Of a stretch of DNA of 22,888 nucleotides, positions 14,901 through 22,888 are shown one piece after another. The notes beneath the pieces were generated by a model. The model was not told where the DNA came from, did not search any database, and saw only the letters and a list, made by a program, of their open reading frames with translations. The first letter of the stretch is position 1. Every line of letters begins with the position of its first letter. Origin of the DNA: JABCPE02 sp963530615. Lineage in GTDB: Bacteria > Bacteroidota > Bacteroidia > Flavobacteriales > Weeksellaceae. The position numbers and the translations under genes were made by a program. Location of the stretch: the NCBI GenBank assembly GCA_963530615.1, contig CAUSDX010000018.1:1-22888 (forward strand), in the 5' to 3' direction.

Positions 14901-15744
14901 TAATAATTTGATAAACCAATTACTGAATAACTATAAAATCAAATATAACGATTTAGAAGGAGTTAAAAATCGCGAGAAATATGCTTTATCTATCGGTGAT
15001 GAATTACCAACGGGTATCATTAAATTAGCAAAAGTATATATAGCGAAGAAGAGAAAGCTTAATGTGGGGGATAAAATGGCAGGGCGTCACGGAAATAAAG
15101 GTATTGTATCCAAAATCGTGCGTGAGGAGGATATGCCATTCTTGGAAGATGGAACACCAGTAGACATTGTATTGAACCCACTTGGGGTACCTTCTCGTAT
15201 GAATATTGGTCAAATTTATGAGACTGTATTAGGTTGGGCAGGTAAAAAATTAGGGGTTAAGTTCGCTACTCCGATTTTTGATGGTGCAAGTCTTGACCAG
15301 ATTACAGAATATACTGAGCAAGCGGGACTTCCAATCTATGGAAATACTTACCTTTATGACGGAGGTACAGGTGAGAGATTTACACAACCTGCAACAGTTG
15401 GGGTTATCTATATGTTGAAGTTAGGACATATGGTAGATGATAAGATGCACGCTCGTTCTATCGGTCCTTATTCATTGATTACTCAACAGCCGTTAGGGGG
15501 TAAAGCTCAGTTCGGTGGTCAGCGTTTTGGAGAGATGGAGGTTTGGGCATTGGAGGCATTTGGTGCATCAAATATCTTAAGAGAAATCTTGACCGTGAAG
15601 TCTGATGATGTGATTGGTAGAGCTAAGACTTATGAAGCAATAGCGAAAGGAGAGGCAATGCCAGAGCCAGGAATTCCTGAGTCATTCAATGTATTACTTC
15701 ATGAGTTACAGGGTCTTGGACTTGATGTTAGATTAGAAGAATAA
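11917..15744 (+). CDS. rpoB: DNA-directed RNA polymerase beta subunit
   Basis: This is a complete 1275-aa beta subunit, normal for Flavobacteriia, starting MSKSKTTKN ahead of the conserved FSSAKGNVEVPDFLDIQIES. The rifampicin-binding region (about residues 469-500) reads FFGTNQLSQFMDQTNPLSEV and then THKRRLSALGPGG. The positions equivalent to E. coli D516, H526 and S531 are the sensitive residues (Asp, His, Ser). The catalytic-centre blocks are present, including GYNFEDAIVINE (about 783) and KMAGRHGNKG (about 1053). The C-terminus ends LGLDVRLEE. It has its own promoter and a long leader, and is followed after 88 bp by rpoC in the same operon. Confidence 0.98.
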   Translation: MSKSKTTKNTQGNERINFSSAKGNVEVPDFLDIQIESFKEFFQMDTLPEDRVKEGLYKTFQENFPITDSRNQFVLEFLDYMVDSPRYSIEECVERGLTYSVPLKARLKLYCTDPEHEDFETVIQDVFLGPVPYMTPSGSFIINGAERVVVTQLHRSPGVFFGQTYHANGTKLYYSRIIPFKGSWMEFTTDINNVMYAYIDRKKKLPFTTLLRAIGYESDKDILQIFDLAEEVKVSKTTLKKVEGRILAARVLNTWFEDFVDEDTGEVVSIERNEIILDRETVLEQEHLDLILESGVKTILLHKENSSEFSIIQNTLQKDPTNSEKEAVEYIYRQLRNADPPDEETARGIIEKLFFSEQRYSLGEVGRYRLNKKLGLNIPVETEVLTREDIIAIVHHLIELANSKAEVDDIDHLSNRRIKTVGEQLAGQFGIGLSRIARTIKERMNVRDNEIFTPVDLVNAKTLTSVVNSFFGTNQLSQFMDQTNPLSEVTHKRRLSALGPGGLSRERAGFEVRDVHHTHYGRICPIETPEGPNIGLISSLGCYAKINNLGFIETPYRKVENGRVDFEGAPIYLNAEDEESKVIAQANVELNDDGTFATNRVIARLDGDYPVVEPEEVHLIDIAPNQISGISASLIPFLEHDDANRALMGSNMMRQAVPLLKPEAPIVGTGLERQVAKDSRILINAEGRGVVEYVDADRIVIKYDRTDSEDLVSFDSATKTYYLTKFRKTNQSTTITLKPNVKVGDVVEKGQVLCDGYATENGELALGRNLVVAFMPWQGYNFEDAIVINEKVVREDWFTSIHVDEYSLEVRDTKLGMEELTADIPNISEDATKDLDENGMIRIGAEVKPGDILIGKITPKGESDPTPEEKLLRAIFGDKAGDVKDASLKADASLRGVVIDKKLFSRNIKDRKKRSEEKLKLEEIENKFQVQFKKLRETLLEKLNTIVTNKVSQGVVNNLDEEIIAKGAKFTLKLLTSIENYREVKGTNWTESEEDNNLINQLLNNYKIKYNDLEGVKNREKYALSIGDELPTGIIKLAKVYIAKKRKLNVGDKMAGRHGNKGIVSKIVREEDMPFLEDGTPVDIVLNPLGVPSRMNIGQIYETVLGWAGKKLGVKFATPIFDGASLDQITEYTEQAGLPIYGNTYLYDGGTGERFTQPATVGVIYMLKLGHMVDDKMHARSIGPYSLITQQPLGGKAQFGGQRFGEMEVWALEAFGASNILREILTVKSDDVIGRAKTYEAIAKGEAMPEPGIPESFNVLLHELQGLGLDVRLEE

Positions 15745-15755
15745 AAATAGACACA

Positions 15756-15812
15756 GAGAGAAGAGAAATGAGACTCAAGGTGTTTAGCCTTGGCTCTCAG
15801 TTCTCGATTCTC
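15756..15812 (+). repeat. Long imperfect hairpin between rpoB and rpoC
   Basis: The arms 15756-15780 and 15788-15812 form a 25-position stem with few mismatches around a 7-base loop. The inner part pairs GAGACTCAAGG with CCTTGGCTCTC, and the outer part pairs GAGAG with the closing TTCTC and its flanks. There is no T-run after it, so it is probably an RNA-stability or processing element, or a dispersed palindromic repeat, rather than a terminator. Confidence 0.75.
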
Positions 15813-15832
15813 ATAATCTTAATAGAAAAACT

Positions 15833-18800
15833 ATGTCAAATAAAAATAAAACAAGTAGATTTAGTAAAATCACGATTGGTTTAGCATCGCCAGAATCTAT
15901 TCTTCAAGAGTCTAGAGGAGAGGTGTTAAAACCAGAAACCATCAATTATAGAACGCATAAGCCAGAAAGAGACGGTTTGTTCTGTGAGAAAATTTTTGGT
16001 CCAGTTAAGGATTATGAATGTGCTTGTGGTAAATATAAAAGAATTCGTTATAAAGGAATTGTCTGTGACCGTTGTGGTGTAGAAGTTACGGAGAAGAAGG
16101 TAAGAAGAGAGCGTATTGGGCATATTAATTTGGTGGTACCAATTGCTCATATTTGGTACTTCCGTTCTTTACCTAATAAAATAGGATACCTTTTAGGATT
16201 GCCATCTAAGAAATTAGATATGATTATCTATTATGAAAGATATGTGGTGATTCAGCAAGGTATTGCTAAAAAAGCAGATGGTTCTGATTTTGAAGAAATG
16301 GAATTCTTGACAGAGGAGGAGTATTTAGATGTTTTAGATAGTATTCCTGTGGAAAATCAATATCTTGATGATTCAGACCCTAATAAGTTTATAGCGAAAA
16401 TGGGTGCTGAGGCTATTGAGGAGTTATTAAAGAGAATAGACCTTGATGCATTATCTTATGATTTAAGACATAAGGCTCATAATGAGACTTCTAAGCAAAG
16501 AAGAACGGAGGCTTTGAAGAGACTTTCTGTGGTAGAAGCGTTGAGAGATGCGAACACAAGAATGATTAACCGTCCAGAGTGGATGGTAATGAGAGTTCTT
16601 CCAGTTACCCCTCCAGAGTTAAGACCGCTTGTTCCGCTTGATGGTGGGCGTTTTGCAACTTCTGATTTGAATGACCTTTATAGAAGAGTAATTATCAGAA
16701 ATAATCGTTTGAAAAGACTTTTGGAAATTAAAGCTCCAGAAGTGATTTTGAGAAATGAAAAGCGTATGCTTCAAGAGGCAGTAGATTCTTTATTTGATAA
16801 TACGAGAAAGTCTTCTGCGGTAAAATCAGAATCAAACAGACCTTTGAAATCTCTTTCTGATTCTTTGAAAGGTAAGCAAGGGCGTTTTCGTCAAAACTTA
16901 TTAGGAAAAAGAGTAGATTATTCAGCTCGTTCTGTAATTGTTGTGGGACCAGATTTACAACTACACGAGTGCGGTATTCCAAAGGATATGGCGGCGGAAC
17001 TATACAAACCATTTATTATCAGAAAATTGATAGAAAGGGGTATTGTAAAAACCGTAAAATCTGCGAAGAGAATTATCGATAGAAAAGAAGCGGTAGTCTA
17101 TGATATTTTGGAAAATGTGATGAAAGGACATCCTGTTCTGTTGAATCGTGCTCCTACGCTTCACCGTTTGGGTATCCAAGCATTTCAACCAAAAATGATT
17201 GAAGGTAAAGCGATTAGGCTTCATCCATTGGTAACTACGGCGTTTAATGCCGACTTTGATGGGGACCAAATGGCGGTGCATTTGCCATTAGGACCAGAGG
17301 CTATTTTGGAGGCTCAGTTATTGATGTTGGGGTCTCAAAATATTTTGAACCCTGCAAATGGTTCGCCAATTACCGTTCCTTCTCAAGACATGGTTTTGGG
17401 ACTTTATTTCATGACAAAAGAAGCTCATTCTACCGAAGATAATAAGGTAAAAGGAGAAGGTTTGGTATTTTATTCTCCAGAAGAGGCAGAGATTGCTTAT
17501 GCAGAAGGGAAAGCATCTCTTAACGCAAAAGTAAAATGCCGTCTTCCAATTAAAGAAGATGGGGAATTAGTTACTAAATTAATAGAAACTACGGTAGGTA
17601 GAATTTTATTTAATCAAATTGTACCTAAACAAGTAGGATATATAGATACATTATTGACCAAAAAATCTCTGAGAGATGTTATTGGGACTATTTTAGCTGA
17701 AACAGATTTCCCTACTACGGTGAAATTCTTGGATGATATGAAGGACTTGGGATATAAAAATGCATTCCGAGGAGGTCTATCATTTAGTTTAGCAGATATT
17801 GTGGTGCCAGAAGAGAAAAAGAAGATGATTGCTCAAGCGGTAGAAACGGTAGATGAGATTAAGGCAAACTATAACATGGGGCTTATTACGGATAATGAGC
17901 GTTATAACCAAGTTATTGATGTTTGGACCAATACCAATGCAGGACTTACAGAGATGATTATGAGCAGAATGAAGACCGACCAAGGAGGGTTCAACTCTGT
18001 TTATATGATGCTAGATTCTGGAGCGAGGGGGTCCAAAGAGCAGATTCGTCAGCTTTCAGGGATGCGTGGTTTGATGGCGAAGCCTCAAAAAGCTGGTTCT
18101 ACAGGAGCGGAGATTATTGAAAACCCGATTGTAGCTAACTTTAAGGAAGGTCTTTCTATCTTGGAATACTTCATCTCTACGCACGGTGCGAGAAAAGGTC
18201 TTGCGGATACAGCCCTTAAAACAGCCGATGCGGGCTACCTAACGAGAAGATTAGTAGATGTGGCACAAGATGTTATCATCACAGAGGATAATTGTGGTAC
18301 ATTGAGAGGGGTAGAAGTAACAGCCTTGAAGAAAAATGATGAGATTATAGAGCCGTTATCTCAAAGAATTTTGGGTAGAGTTTCTTGCCATAATATTTAT
18401 GATCCAGAAACAGATGAGTTGATTGTTAATGAAGATGAAATTATAGATGAAGTCTTGGCGAAGAAAATTGAAAACTCTGGATTGGAAATGGTAGAGGTTC
18501 GTTCTCCACTTTCTTGTGAAGCTAAAAAAGGTATCTGTGCGAAATGTTATGGTAGAAACTTAGCGACAGGTAAGATGATTCATATGGGAGAAGCTGTAGG
18601 AGTTATTGCAGCTCAATCTATCGGTGAGCCTGGTACTCAGTTGACATTGAGAACCTTCCACCAAGGGGGTACAGCAGGAAATATCTCTGTAAATTCATCT
18701 ATTACAGCAAGAAGAGATGGTATTGTAGAGATGGATGAAGTGAGAACTATTACTTCAGAAGATGAAAATGGAAATGCAGTAGAAATTGTGATTTCTCGTT

Positions 18801-20098
18801 CTACTGAGTTCCGTTTAGTAGCAGATAACGAGTTTAGAACTCAAATTATGACTGCGAACATTCCTTATGGAGCAGTTCTTTCTGTGAAGCCAGGAGATAA
18901 AGTGAAAAAAGGAGATGTAATCTGTAAGTGGGATCCATACAATGCTGTTATTATTGCAGAAACGGCAGGTAAGGTAGAGTATGAAGATATTCTCCAAGGT
19001 AGAACATTCCAGTTAGAGATTGATGAGCAAACAGGATTTGAAGAAAAAGTAATTGTAGAATCAAGAGATAAGAAAGCTGTTCCTACATTGAGAGTGGTAG
19101 ATTCTAAAGGTGTAGAGCAAAAATCTTATAATTTACCAGTAGGTGCTCACTTGATGGTTAATGATGGAGAGAAAATTAAGGCTGGTAAAGTCTTGATTAA
19201 AATGCCAAGAAAATCAGCAAAAGCTGGGGATATTACAGGAGGTCTTCCAAGAGTAACGGAGTTATTTGAGGCAAGAAACCCTTCTAATCCTGCTGTAGTT
19301 ACTGAAATAGATGGGGTGGTATCTTATGGAAAAGTTAAAAGAGGTAACCGTGAGTTGATAGTAGAGTCTAAGACAGGAGAGATTAGAAAGTATTTGGTGA
19401 AATTATCAAGCCAAATTATTGTTCAAGAGAATGACTTTGTAAGGGCGGGTTCTCCACTATCAGATGGTTCTATCACACCAGACGATATCTTAGCAATCAA
19501 GGGACCTACTGCAGTTCAAGAGTATATTGTGAATGAAATTCAAGAGGTATACCGTCTTCAAGGGGTGAAAATTGATGATAAGCACTTTGAGATTATTGTT
19601 CGCCAAATGATGACAAAAGTAGAGATTGTGGATGGTGGAGATACTCAGTTCTTAGAAGGTTCATTAGAGCATAAATTAGATTTCATTGAGGAAAATAATA
19701 GAGTGTTCGGTTTGAAGGTTGTAACTGATCCAGGAGATTCCAAAGAGTTCCAAGCGGGGCAAATGATTACCGCAAGAGAACTTAGAGATGAAAACTCTAA
19801 ACTGAAGAGAGAAGATTTGCAGTTAGTTCAGGTGAGAGAGGCTCTTACAGCAACAGCAAATCCTGTTCTTCAAGGTATTACGAGAGCGGCTCTACAAACG
19901 AAATCATTTATGTCTGCGGCATCATTCCAAGAAACAACTAAGGTACTTAATGAAGCAGCAGTATCTGGTAAGGTAGATGAACTAAATGGTCTGAAAGAAA
20001 ATGTTATCGTGGGACATAGAATTCCAGCGGGAACAGGTCTTAAAGATTATCAAAACATCATCGTAGGCTCAAATAGAGAGTTTGAAGACATTAACTAA
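15833..20098 (+). CDS. rpoC: DNA-directed RNA polymerase beta' subunit
   Basis: This is a complete 1421-aa beta' subunit. The N-terminal zinc site uses Cys63, Cys65, Cys78 and Cys81 (CACGKYKR, then CDRCG). The active-site metal loop NADFDGD is at residues 472-478, chelating the catalytic Mg2+ through its three Asp. The second zinc site uses Cys821, Cys895, Cys902 and Cys905 (CEAKKGICAKC). The trigger-loop region and bridge-helix blocks (GARKGLADTALKTADAGYLT) are intact. The start MSNKNKTSRFSKITIGLASP is typical of the group. A DUF3467 gene follows, as is common in Bacteroidota. Confidence 0.98.
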   Translation: MSNKNKTSRFSKITIGLASPESILQESRGEVLKPETINYRTHKPERDGLFCEKIFGPVKDYECACGKYKRIRYKGIVCDRCGVEVTEKKVRRERIGHINLVVPIAHIWYFRSLPNKIGYLLGLPSKKLDMIIYYERYVVIQQGIAKKADGSDFEEMEFLTEEEYLDVLDSIPVENQYLDDSDPNKFIAKMGAEAIEELLKRIDLDALSYDLRHKAHNETSKQRRTEALKRLSVVEALRDANTRMINRPEWMVMRVLPVTPPELRPLVPLDGGRFATSDLNDLYRRVIIRNNRLKRLLEIKAPEVILRNEKRMLQEAVDSLFDNTRKSSAVKSESNRPLKSLSDSLKGKQGRFRQNLLGKRVDYSARSVIVVGPDLQLHECGIPKDMAAELYKPFIIRKLIERGIVKTVKSAKRIIDRKEAVVYDILENVMKGHPVLLNRAPTLHRLGIQAFQPKMIEGKAIRLHPLVTTAFNADFDGDQMAVHLPLGPEAILEAQLLMLGSQNILNPANGSPITVPSQDMVLGLYFMTKEAHSTEDNKVKGEGLVFYSPEEAEIAYAEGKASLNAKVKCRLPIKEDGELVTKLIETTVGRILFNQIVPKQVGYIDTLLTKKSLRDVIGTILAETDFPTTVKFLDDMKDLGYKNAFRGGLSFSLADIVVPEEKKKMIAQAVETVDEIKANYNMGLITDNERYNQVIDVWTNTNAGLTEMIMSRMKTDQGGFNSVYMMLDSGARGSKEQIRQLSGMRGLMAKPQKAGSTGAEIIENPIVANFKEGLSILEYFISTHGARKGLADTALKTADAGYLTRRLVDVAQDVIITEDNCGTLRGVEVTALKKNDEIIEPLSQRILGRVSCHNIYDPETDELIVNEDEIIDEVLAKKIENSGLEMVEVRSPLSCEAKKGICAKCYGRNLATGKMIHMGEAVGVIAAQSIGEPGTQLTLRTFHQGGTAGNISVNSSITARRDGIVEMDEVRTITSEDENGNAVEIVISRSTEFRLVADNEFRTQIMTANIPYGAVLSVKPGDKVKKGDVICKWDPYNAVIIAETAGKVEYEDILQGRTFQLEIDEQTGFEEKVIVESRDKKAVPTLRVVDSKGVEQKSYNLPVGAHLMVNDGEKIKAGKVLIKMPRKSAKAGDITGGLPRVTELFEARNPSNPAVVTEIDGVVSYGKVKRGNRELIVESKTGEIRKYLVKLSSQIIVQENDFVRAGSPLSDGSITPDDILAIKGPTAVQEYIVNEIQEVYRLQGVKIDDKHFEIIVRQMMTKVEIVDGGDTQFLEGSLEHKLDFIEENNRVFGLKVVTDPGDSKEFQAGQMITARELRDENSKLKREDLQLVQVREALTATANPVLQGITRAALQTKSFMSAASFQETTKVLNEAAVSGKVDELNGLKENVIVGHRIPAGTGLKDYQNIIVGSNREFEDIN

Positions 20099-20117
20099 AA
20101 TTTAATAACAATAAAAG

Positions 20118-20158
20118 TTTGAGATATGGAAATATTTTTATATCTTTCATATCTCAAA
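20118..20158 (+). other. Hairpin between rpoC and the DUF3467 gene
   Basis: TTTGAGATATG (20118-20128) pairs perfectly with CATATCTCAAA (20148-20158) over 11 bp with a 19-base AT-rich loop. No clear T-run follows. It may be a partial terminator or an mRNA processing site; the loop holds TATCTTTC, close to a -7 box. Confidence 0.6.
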
Positions 20159-20196
20159 TTTCAAAATACATTTAATTTATAAAAAAAATAAATATT

Positions 20197-20505
20197 ATGG
20201 ACAACAACCAAAATCAAGATCAAAACGGAATCAATATCCAATTAAATGAAATGGTAGCAACAGGAGTTTATACTAATTTAGCTTTAGTAAATCACTCACC
20301 TTCAGAGTTTGTATTGGATTTCATTCAATTGATGCCAGGCGTTCAGCAGGCACAAGTAAGAAGTAGAGTAATTCTTGCTCCTCTTCATGCGAAAAGATTG
20401 TTGAATGCTCTACAGCAAAATATAGCAAGTTATGAACAACAATTTGGTGAAATTAAAGAAGTTGAGCCTTTTGTTTTAGGAGCAAATAATACTCCACAAG
20501 CATAA
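20197..20505 (+). CDS. DUF3467 family protein (102 aa)
   Basis: This is a small soluble protein with a Gln/Asn-rich N-terminus (MDNNQNQDQNGINIQLNE), followed by the family-typical GVYTNLALVNHSPSEFVLDF (about residues 23-42), the Met-Pro-Gly turn (LMPGVQQAQV) and RVILAPLHAKRLLNAL. Members commonly lie directly downstream of rpoC in Bacteroidota, as here (98 bp gap). No biochemical function is known to me; the location suggests a link to transcription. The gene is complete and ends before a strong terminator. Confidence 0.9.
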   Translation: MDNNQNQDQNGINIQLNEMVATGVYTNLALVNHSPSEFVLDFIQLMPGVQQAQVRSRVILAPLHAKRLLNALQQNIASYEQQFGEIKEVEPFVLGANNTPQA

Positions 20506-20520
20506 AATAAAATTGATATT

Positions 20521-20554
20521 AAAAATCCAATTTCTAATGAAATTGGATTTTTTT
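20521..20554 (+). terminator. Intrinsic terminator of the rpoBC-DUF3467 operon
   Basis: AAATCCAATTTC (20523-20534) pairs perfectly with GAAATTGGATTT (20539-20550) across a TAAT loop. The stem is extended by A/T pairs and followed by a T-run. Confidence 0.9.
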
Positions 20555-20588
20555 GTAAAAAAACTAAATGAAATTTGTAACAAAATTT

Positions 20589-20596
20589 TATATTTG
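20589..20596 (+). promoter_or_regulatory. -7 promoter box of the ABC exporter pair
   Basis: TATATTTG is a perfect TAnnTTTG, 25 bp before the ABC ATPase start. The nearest TTG (20575-20577) is only 11 bp upstream, so the -33 element is unclear. Confidence 0.5.
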
Positions 20597-20621
20597 AAAA
20601 CTGATAAATAAAAAATATTTA

Positions 20622-21536
20622 ATGTTAAGAGCAGAGCATATCACAAAAACTTATGATGCAGGGAAGAAAATCGCCTTGCAGGATTTTAGTTTAGAAATTC
20701 CAAAAGCGAGTATTTATGGACTTTTGGGACCTAACGGAGCTGGGAAAACTACTTTTATTAGAATTGTTAATCAAATTATTCAAGCGGATAAGGGAAAAAT
20801 TTTTTTTAATGATGTATTATTAGATTTTCAACATATTCGAGAGGTAGGCTACATGCCAGAAGAAAGAGGTTTATATAAGAATATGAGCATTGGAGACCAG
20901 TTGATGTATTTTGGGGAATTGAAAGGAATGAAACGCCAAGATGTTTTAGAGCAGTCTAAATATTGGTTTGAAAAACTGGAAATAGGACAATGGTGGAATA
21001 AAAAAATATCAGAGCTCTCTAAGGGAATGGCTCAAAAGGTGCAGTTTGTGGTTACAGTTTTGCATCGTCCTCAGTTATTAATTTTAGATGAACCATTTTC
21101 TGGATTTGACCCTGTAAACGCTAATCTTATTAAGAATCAAATAATAGAACTAAAGGAAAATGGAGTTACAGTTATTTTATCTACTCATAGGATGGAAAGC
21201 GTGGAAGAACTTTGTGATCAAGTAGCTTTGGTTCATCAATCTAAAAAGGTTTTTGAAGGAGAAATTACCAAGATAAAAGAAAAATTTAGACAAAATTTAT
21301 TAGAAATTTCACTAACAGAAATAAAAGAAGAGCGATTTAATCAATTCAAAGAGCGAATGCCATTACAAAACGAACAAAGAAAAGGGGAATTTGTTAGTTT
21401 TGAATTAAAAAACGACTTTAATCAAAGACAATTGTTTCAAGAACTCACAGAAATTGGAAAAGTGCAGTTATTCAAAGAAAAAATGCCAACTATGAATGAA
21501 GTGTTTATCTCCGCAGTGCAAACCAATGAAAAATAA
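20622..21536 (+). CDS. ABC transporter ATP-binding protein, NatA-like
   Basis: This is the cytoplasmic ATPase of an ABC-2 type exporter. Walker A is GPNGAGKT (residues 36-43), the signature is LSKGM (132-136), Walker B is LLILDEP (152-158), and the switch His lies in STHRM (His189). The C-terminal 85 residues form the small extra domain often found in NatA-type ATPases (DUF4162-like), ending TMNEVFISAVQ. The permease starts 4 bp after the stop, so the two form one transcription unit. The substrate cannot be told; NatA relatives export sodium, drugs or peptides. All catalytic motifs are intact. Confidence 0.92.
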   Translation: MLRAEHITKTYDAGKKIALQDFSLEIPKASIYGLLGPNGAGKTTFIRIVNQIIQADKGKIFFNDVLLDFQHIREVGYMPEERGLYKNMSIGDQLMYFGELKGMKRQDVLEQSKYWFEKLEIGQWWNKKISELSKGMAQKVQFVVTVLHRPQLLILDEPFSGFDPVNANLIKNQIIELKENGVTVILSTHRMESVEELCDQVALVHQSKKVFEGEITKIKEKFRQNLLEISLTEIKEERFNQFKERMPLQNEQRKGEFVSFELKNDFNQRQLFQELTEIGKVQLFKEKMPTMNEVFISAVQTNEK

Positions 21537-21540
21537 ATCA

Positions 21541-22800
21541 ATGAAAAATATAGTTTTAGTCGCTAAAAGAGAGTTTCTTACTCAAGTGAAAAAAAAGTCT
21601 TTTATTATATTGACATTATTTACTCCATTGTTGTTAGTTGTTTTTGGTGGGGTAGTTTCTTTTATATTTCAAGCTAATAAGGCTGAAAATAATATTAAGG
21701 TAATTGATAAAAGTGGCATTTTTGAGCATAAATTAAAATCAGATGAAAATGTGGCATATACATTTGTGCCTAAGAGTAATGAAAATCATTTGAAAAATGC
21801 TTTAAAATCAGATGAAGAAGCCGATGAAATTTTAATTATTCCTGAAATTTCAAATATTCATCAATTAAATAAGGTAGAACTCTTAACGAATAAAAATATA
21901 GGGTATGAGGTAAGACATAAAATCATCCAAGACCTTACAGATATTGTAAAATCTAAGAAAATATTAGATTTGGGAGTAACTCCATTACAAATCCAAGATT
22001 TGGAACAGAAGGTATTACTAAATGTAACGAATATTTCTGGACAAAATGAAGATGATATGCTTATCGGTGTGAAAACAGGAATAAGTGGTTTTCTAATGTA
22101 TGTTGTTTTTATGTTTATTTTTATGTACGGAGTGAGAGTGATGAGAAGTGTATTAGAGGAAAAGAGTACTCGCGTAGTTGAGATTATAATATCTTCAGTA
22201 AAACCATTGGATTTAATGATGGGGAAAATTTTAGGTGTTACAGGTGTGGCGTTAGTGCAGTTTTTTGCTTGGATAATGATGGTAGTAGGTTTGTTTCAAT
22301 TTTTGGATACATCGGGAAATAATATGCTGTTAAATTATGGAGAAACTATTCAAAATATATTCTCTACAATGAAAGAAATAGATTTTGGATTAATATTGTT
22401 TGTCTTTGTTGTTTATTTCCTATTAGGATATTTATTTTATAGTGCAATGTTTGCTGCGATTGGTTCAGCGGTGGATAGTGAAACGGAGACTCAGCAATTT
22501 ATTATGTTTGCTATTATTCCATTAGCATTGGGATTTTATGGAAGTATGAGTATCATGAATAATCCTGATGGAGCCATGAGTTTTTGGCTCTCTATTGTGC
22601 CTTTTACTTCTCCAATTGCTATGTTGGCAAGGATTCCCTTCGGAGTTTCTACATGGGAATTGCTATTATCAATAAGTATTTTATTTTTATCAGTATTAGG
22701 AATGATATTTATTGCTTCAAAAATTTATAGAATGGGAATATTAATGTATGGTAGTAAGGTAAGCTATAAAGACCTTTGGAAGTGGATTAAGAGTTCGTGA
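21541..22800 (+). CDS. ABC-2 type permease, NatB-like (419 aa)
   Basis: This is the membrane partner of the upstream ATPase. One transmembrane helix follows the N-terminus (about residues 20-45, IILTLFTPLLLVVFGGVV), then a large extracytoplasmic domain (about 45-180). A membrane domain of about five helices follows to the C-terminus. The cytoplasmic coupling block after the second helix reads VLEEKSTRVVEIIISSVKP and continues LDLMMGKILG, typical for this family. I start at ATG 21541, 4 bp after the ATPase stop. Earlier in-frame ATGs at 21496 and 21526 would overlap the ATPase gene and add residues that do not look like the family N-terminus (KNIVLVAKREFLTQ). The gene is complete; 22801-22888 holds only AT-rich sequence with a small AATATCA/TGATATT dyad. 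Confidence 0.9.
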   Translation: MKNIVLVAKREFLTQVKKKSFIILTLFTPLLLVVFGGVVSFIFQANKAENNIKVIDKSGIFEHKLKSDENVAYTFVPKSNENHLKNALKSDEEADEILIIPEISNIHQLNKVELLTNKNIGYEVRHKIIQDLTDIVKSKKILDLGVTPLQIQDLEQKVLLNVTNISGQNEDDMLIGVKTGISGFLMYVVFMFIFMYGVRVMRSVLEEKSTRVVEIIISSVKPLDLMMGKILGVTGVALVQFFAWIMMVVGLFQFLDTSGNNMLLNYGETIQNIFSTMKEIDFGLILFVFVVYFLLGYLFYSAMFAAIGSAVDSETETQQFIMFAIIPLALGFYGSMSIMNNPDGAMSFWLSIVPFTSPIAMLARIPFGVSTWELLLSISILFLSVLGMIFIASKIYRMGILMYGSKVSYKDLWKWIKSS

Positions 22801-22888
22801 GTAATTTTTTTATTGAATATCAGATATTTGATATTTCATGGGCAATAAAATTGCAAAAACATTTTGTGGTTAATATTAGAAGTATTAT

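Noticed and set aside
1..22888. tRNA or rRNA genes, att sites
   Set aside because: No cloverleaf, TTCRA-type T-arm or rRNA-like sequence was seen. The accessory cluster is not next to a tRNA gene in this window.

Overview
The window looks like a chromosomal segment of a low-GC member of the Bacteroidota, most likely a flavobacterium of the Weeksellaceae (Chryseobacterium/Riemerella/Bergeyella type). The pointers are: RpoB, RpoC and trigger factor sequences of flavobacterial type; a DUF3467 gene directly after rpoC; a secreted protein with the flavobacterial 'VGINTxxPxxTLDI' N-terminus; and TAnnTTTG promoter boxes with few Shine-Dalgarno sequences. The genus cannot be fixed from the sequence alone.

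Layout. (1) 1-1160: a gene of unknown function (109-642) whose C-terminal tail runs into a 21-bp tandem array (584-877). The array keeps the reading frame as decayed seven-residue repeats after the stop codon. A doubtful 63-aa ORF follows. (2) 1235-6397: a very AT-rich, co-oriented accessory cluster. It encodes a small Ras/Arf-like GTPase with a hydrophobic N-terminus, a tail-anchored membrane protein, a 261-aa unknown, a 19-codon broken copy of a uracil-DNA-glycosylase-like (UDG-like) gene, a 50-aa acidic protein, a 552-aa protein with an N-terminal membrane anchor, MORN-type repeats and a long Gly/Ala-rich hydrophobic region, a 229-aa helical protein, and the intact UDG-like gene. A terminator closes the cluster. 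(3) 6454-8761: mnmA and dprA. (4) 8834-10090: a secreted metzincin-like metalloprotease, convergent with tig (10150-11493, minus strand) across a shared bidirectional terminator. (5) 11664-20505: rpoB, rpoC and DUF3467, with a long rpoB leader and large hairpins between the genes. (6) 20622-22800: a NatA/NatB-like ABC exporter pair.

Best candidate for an undescribed system: 1235-6397. A GTPase switch, several membrane-associated proteins, a possible membrane-disrupting effector and a UDG-fold protein lie in tight, partly overlapping order. A 58-bp direct repeat (3155-3212 and 5787-5844, two mismatches) shows that the segment carrying the 50-, 552- and 229-aa genes is a module joined next to, or inserted into, an older GTPase/261-aa/UDG-like arrangement. 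A membrane-acting defence or conflict role is inference; no gene here gives a definite function by itself.

The rest is core genome. One oddity is that rpoB has no rplJ/rplL upstream and instead faces a divergent tig gene, which points to a rearranged junction at 11494-11916.
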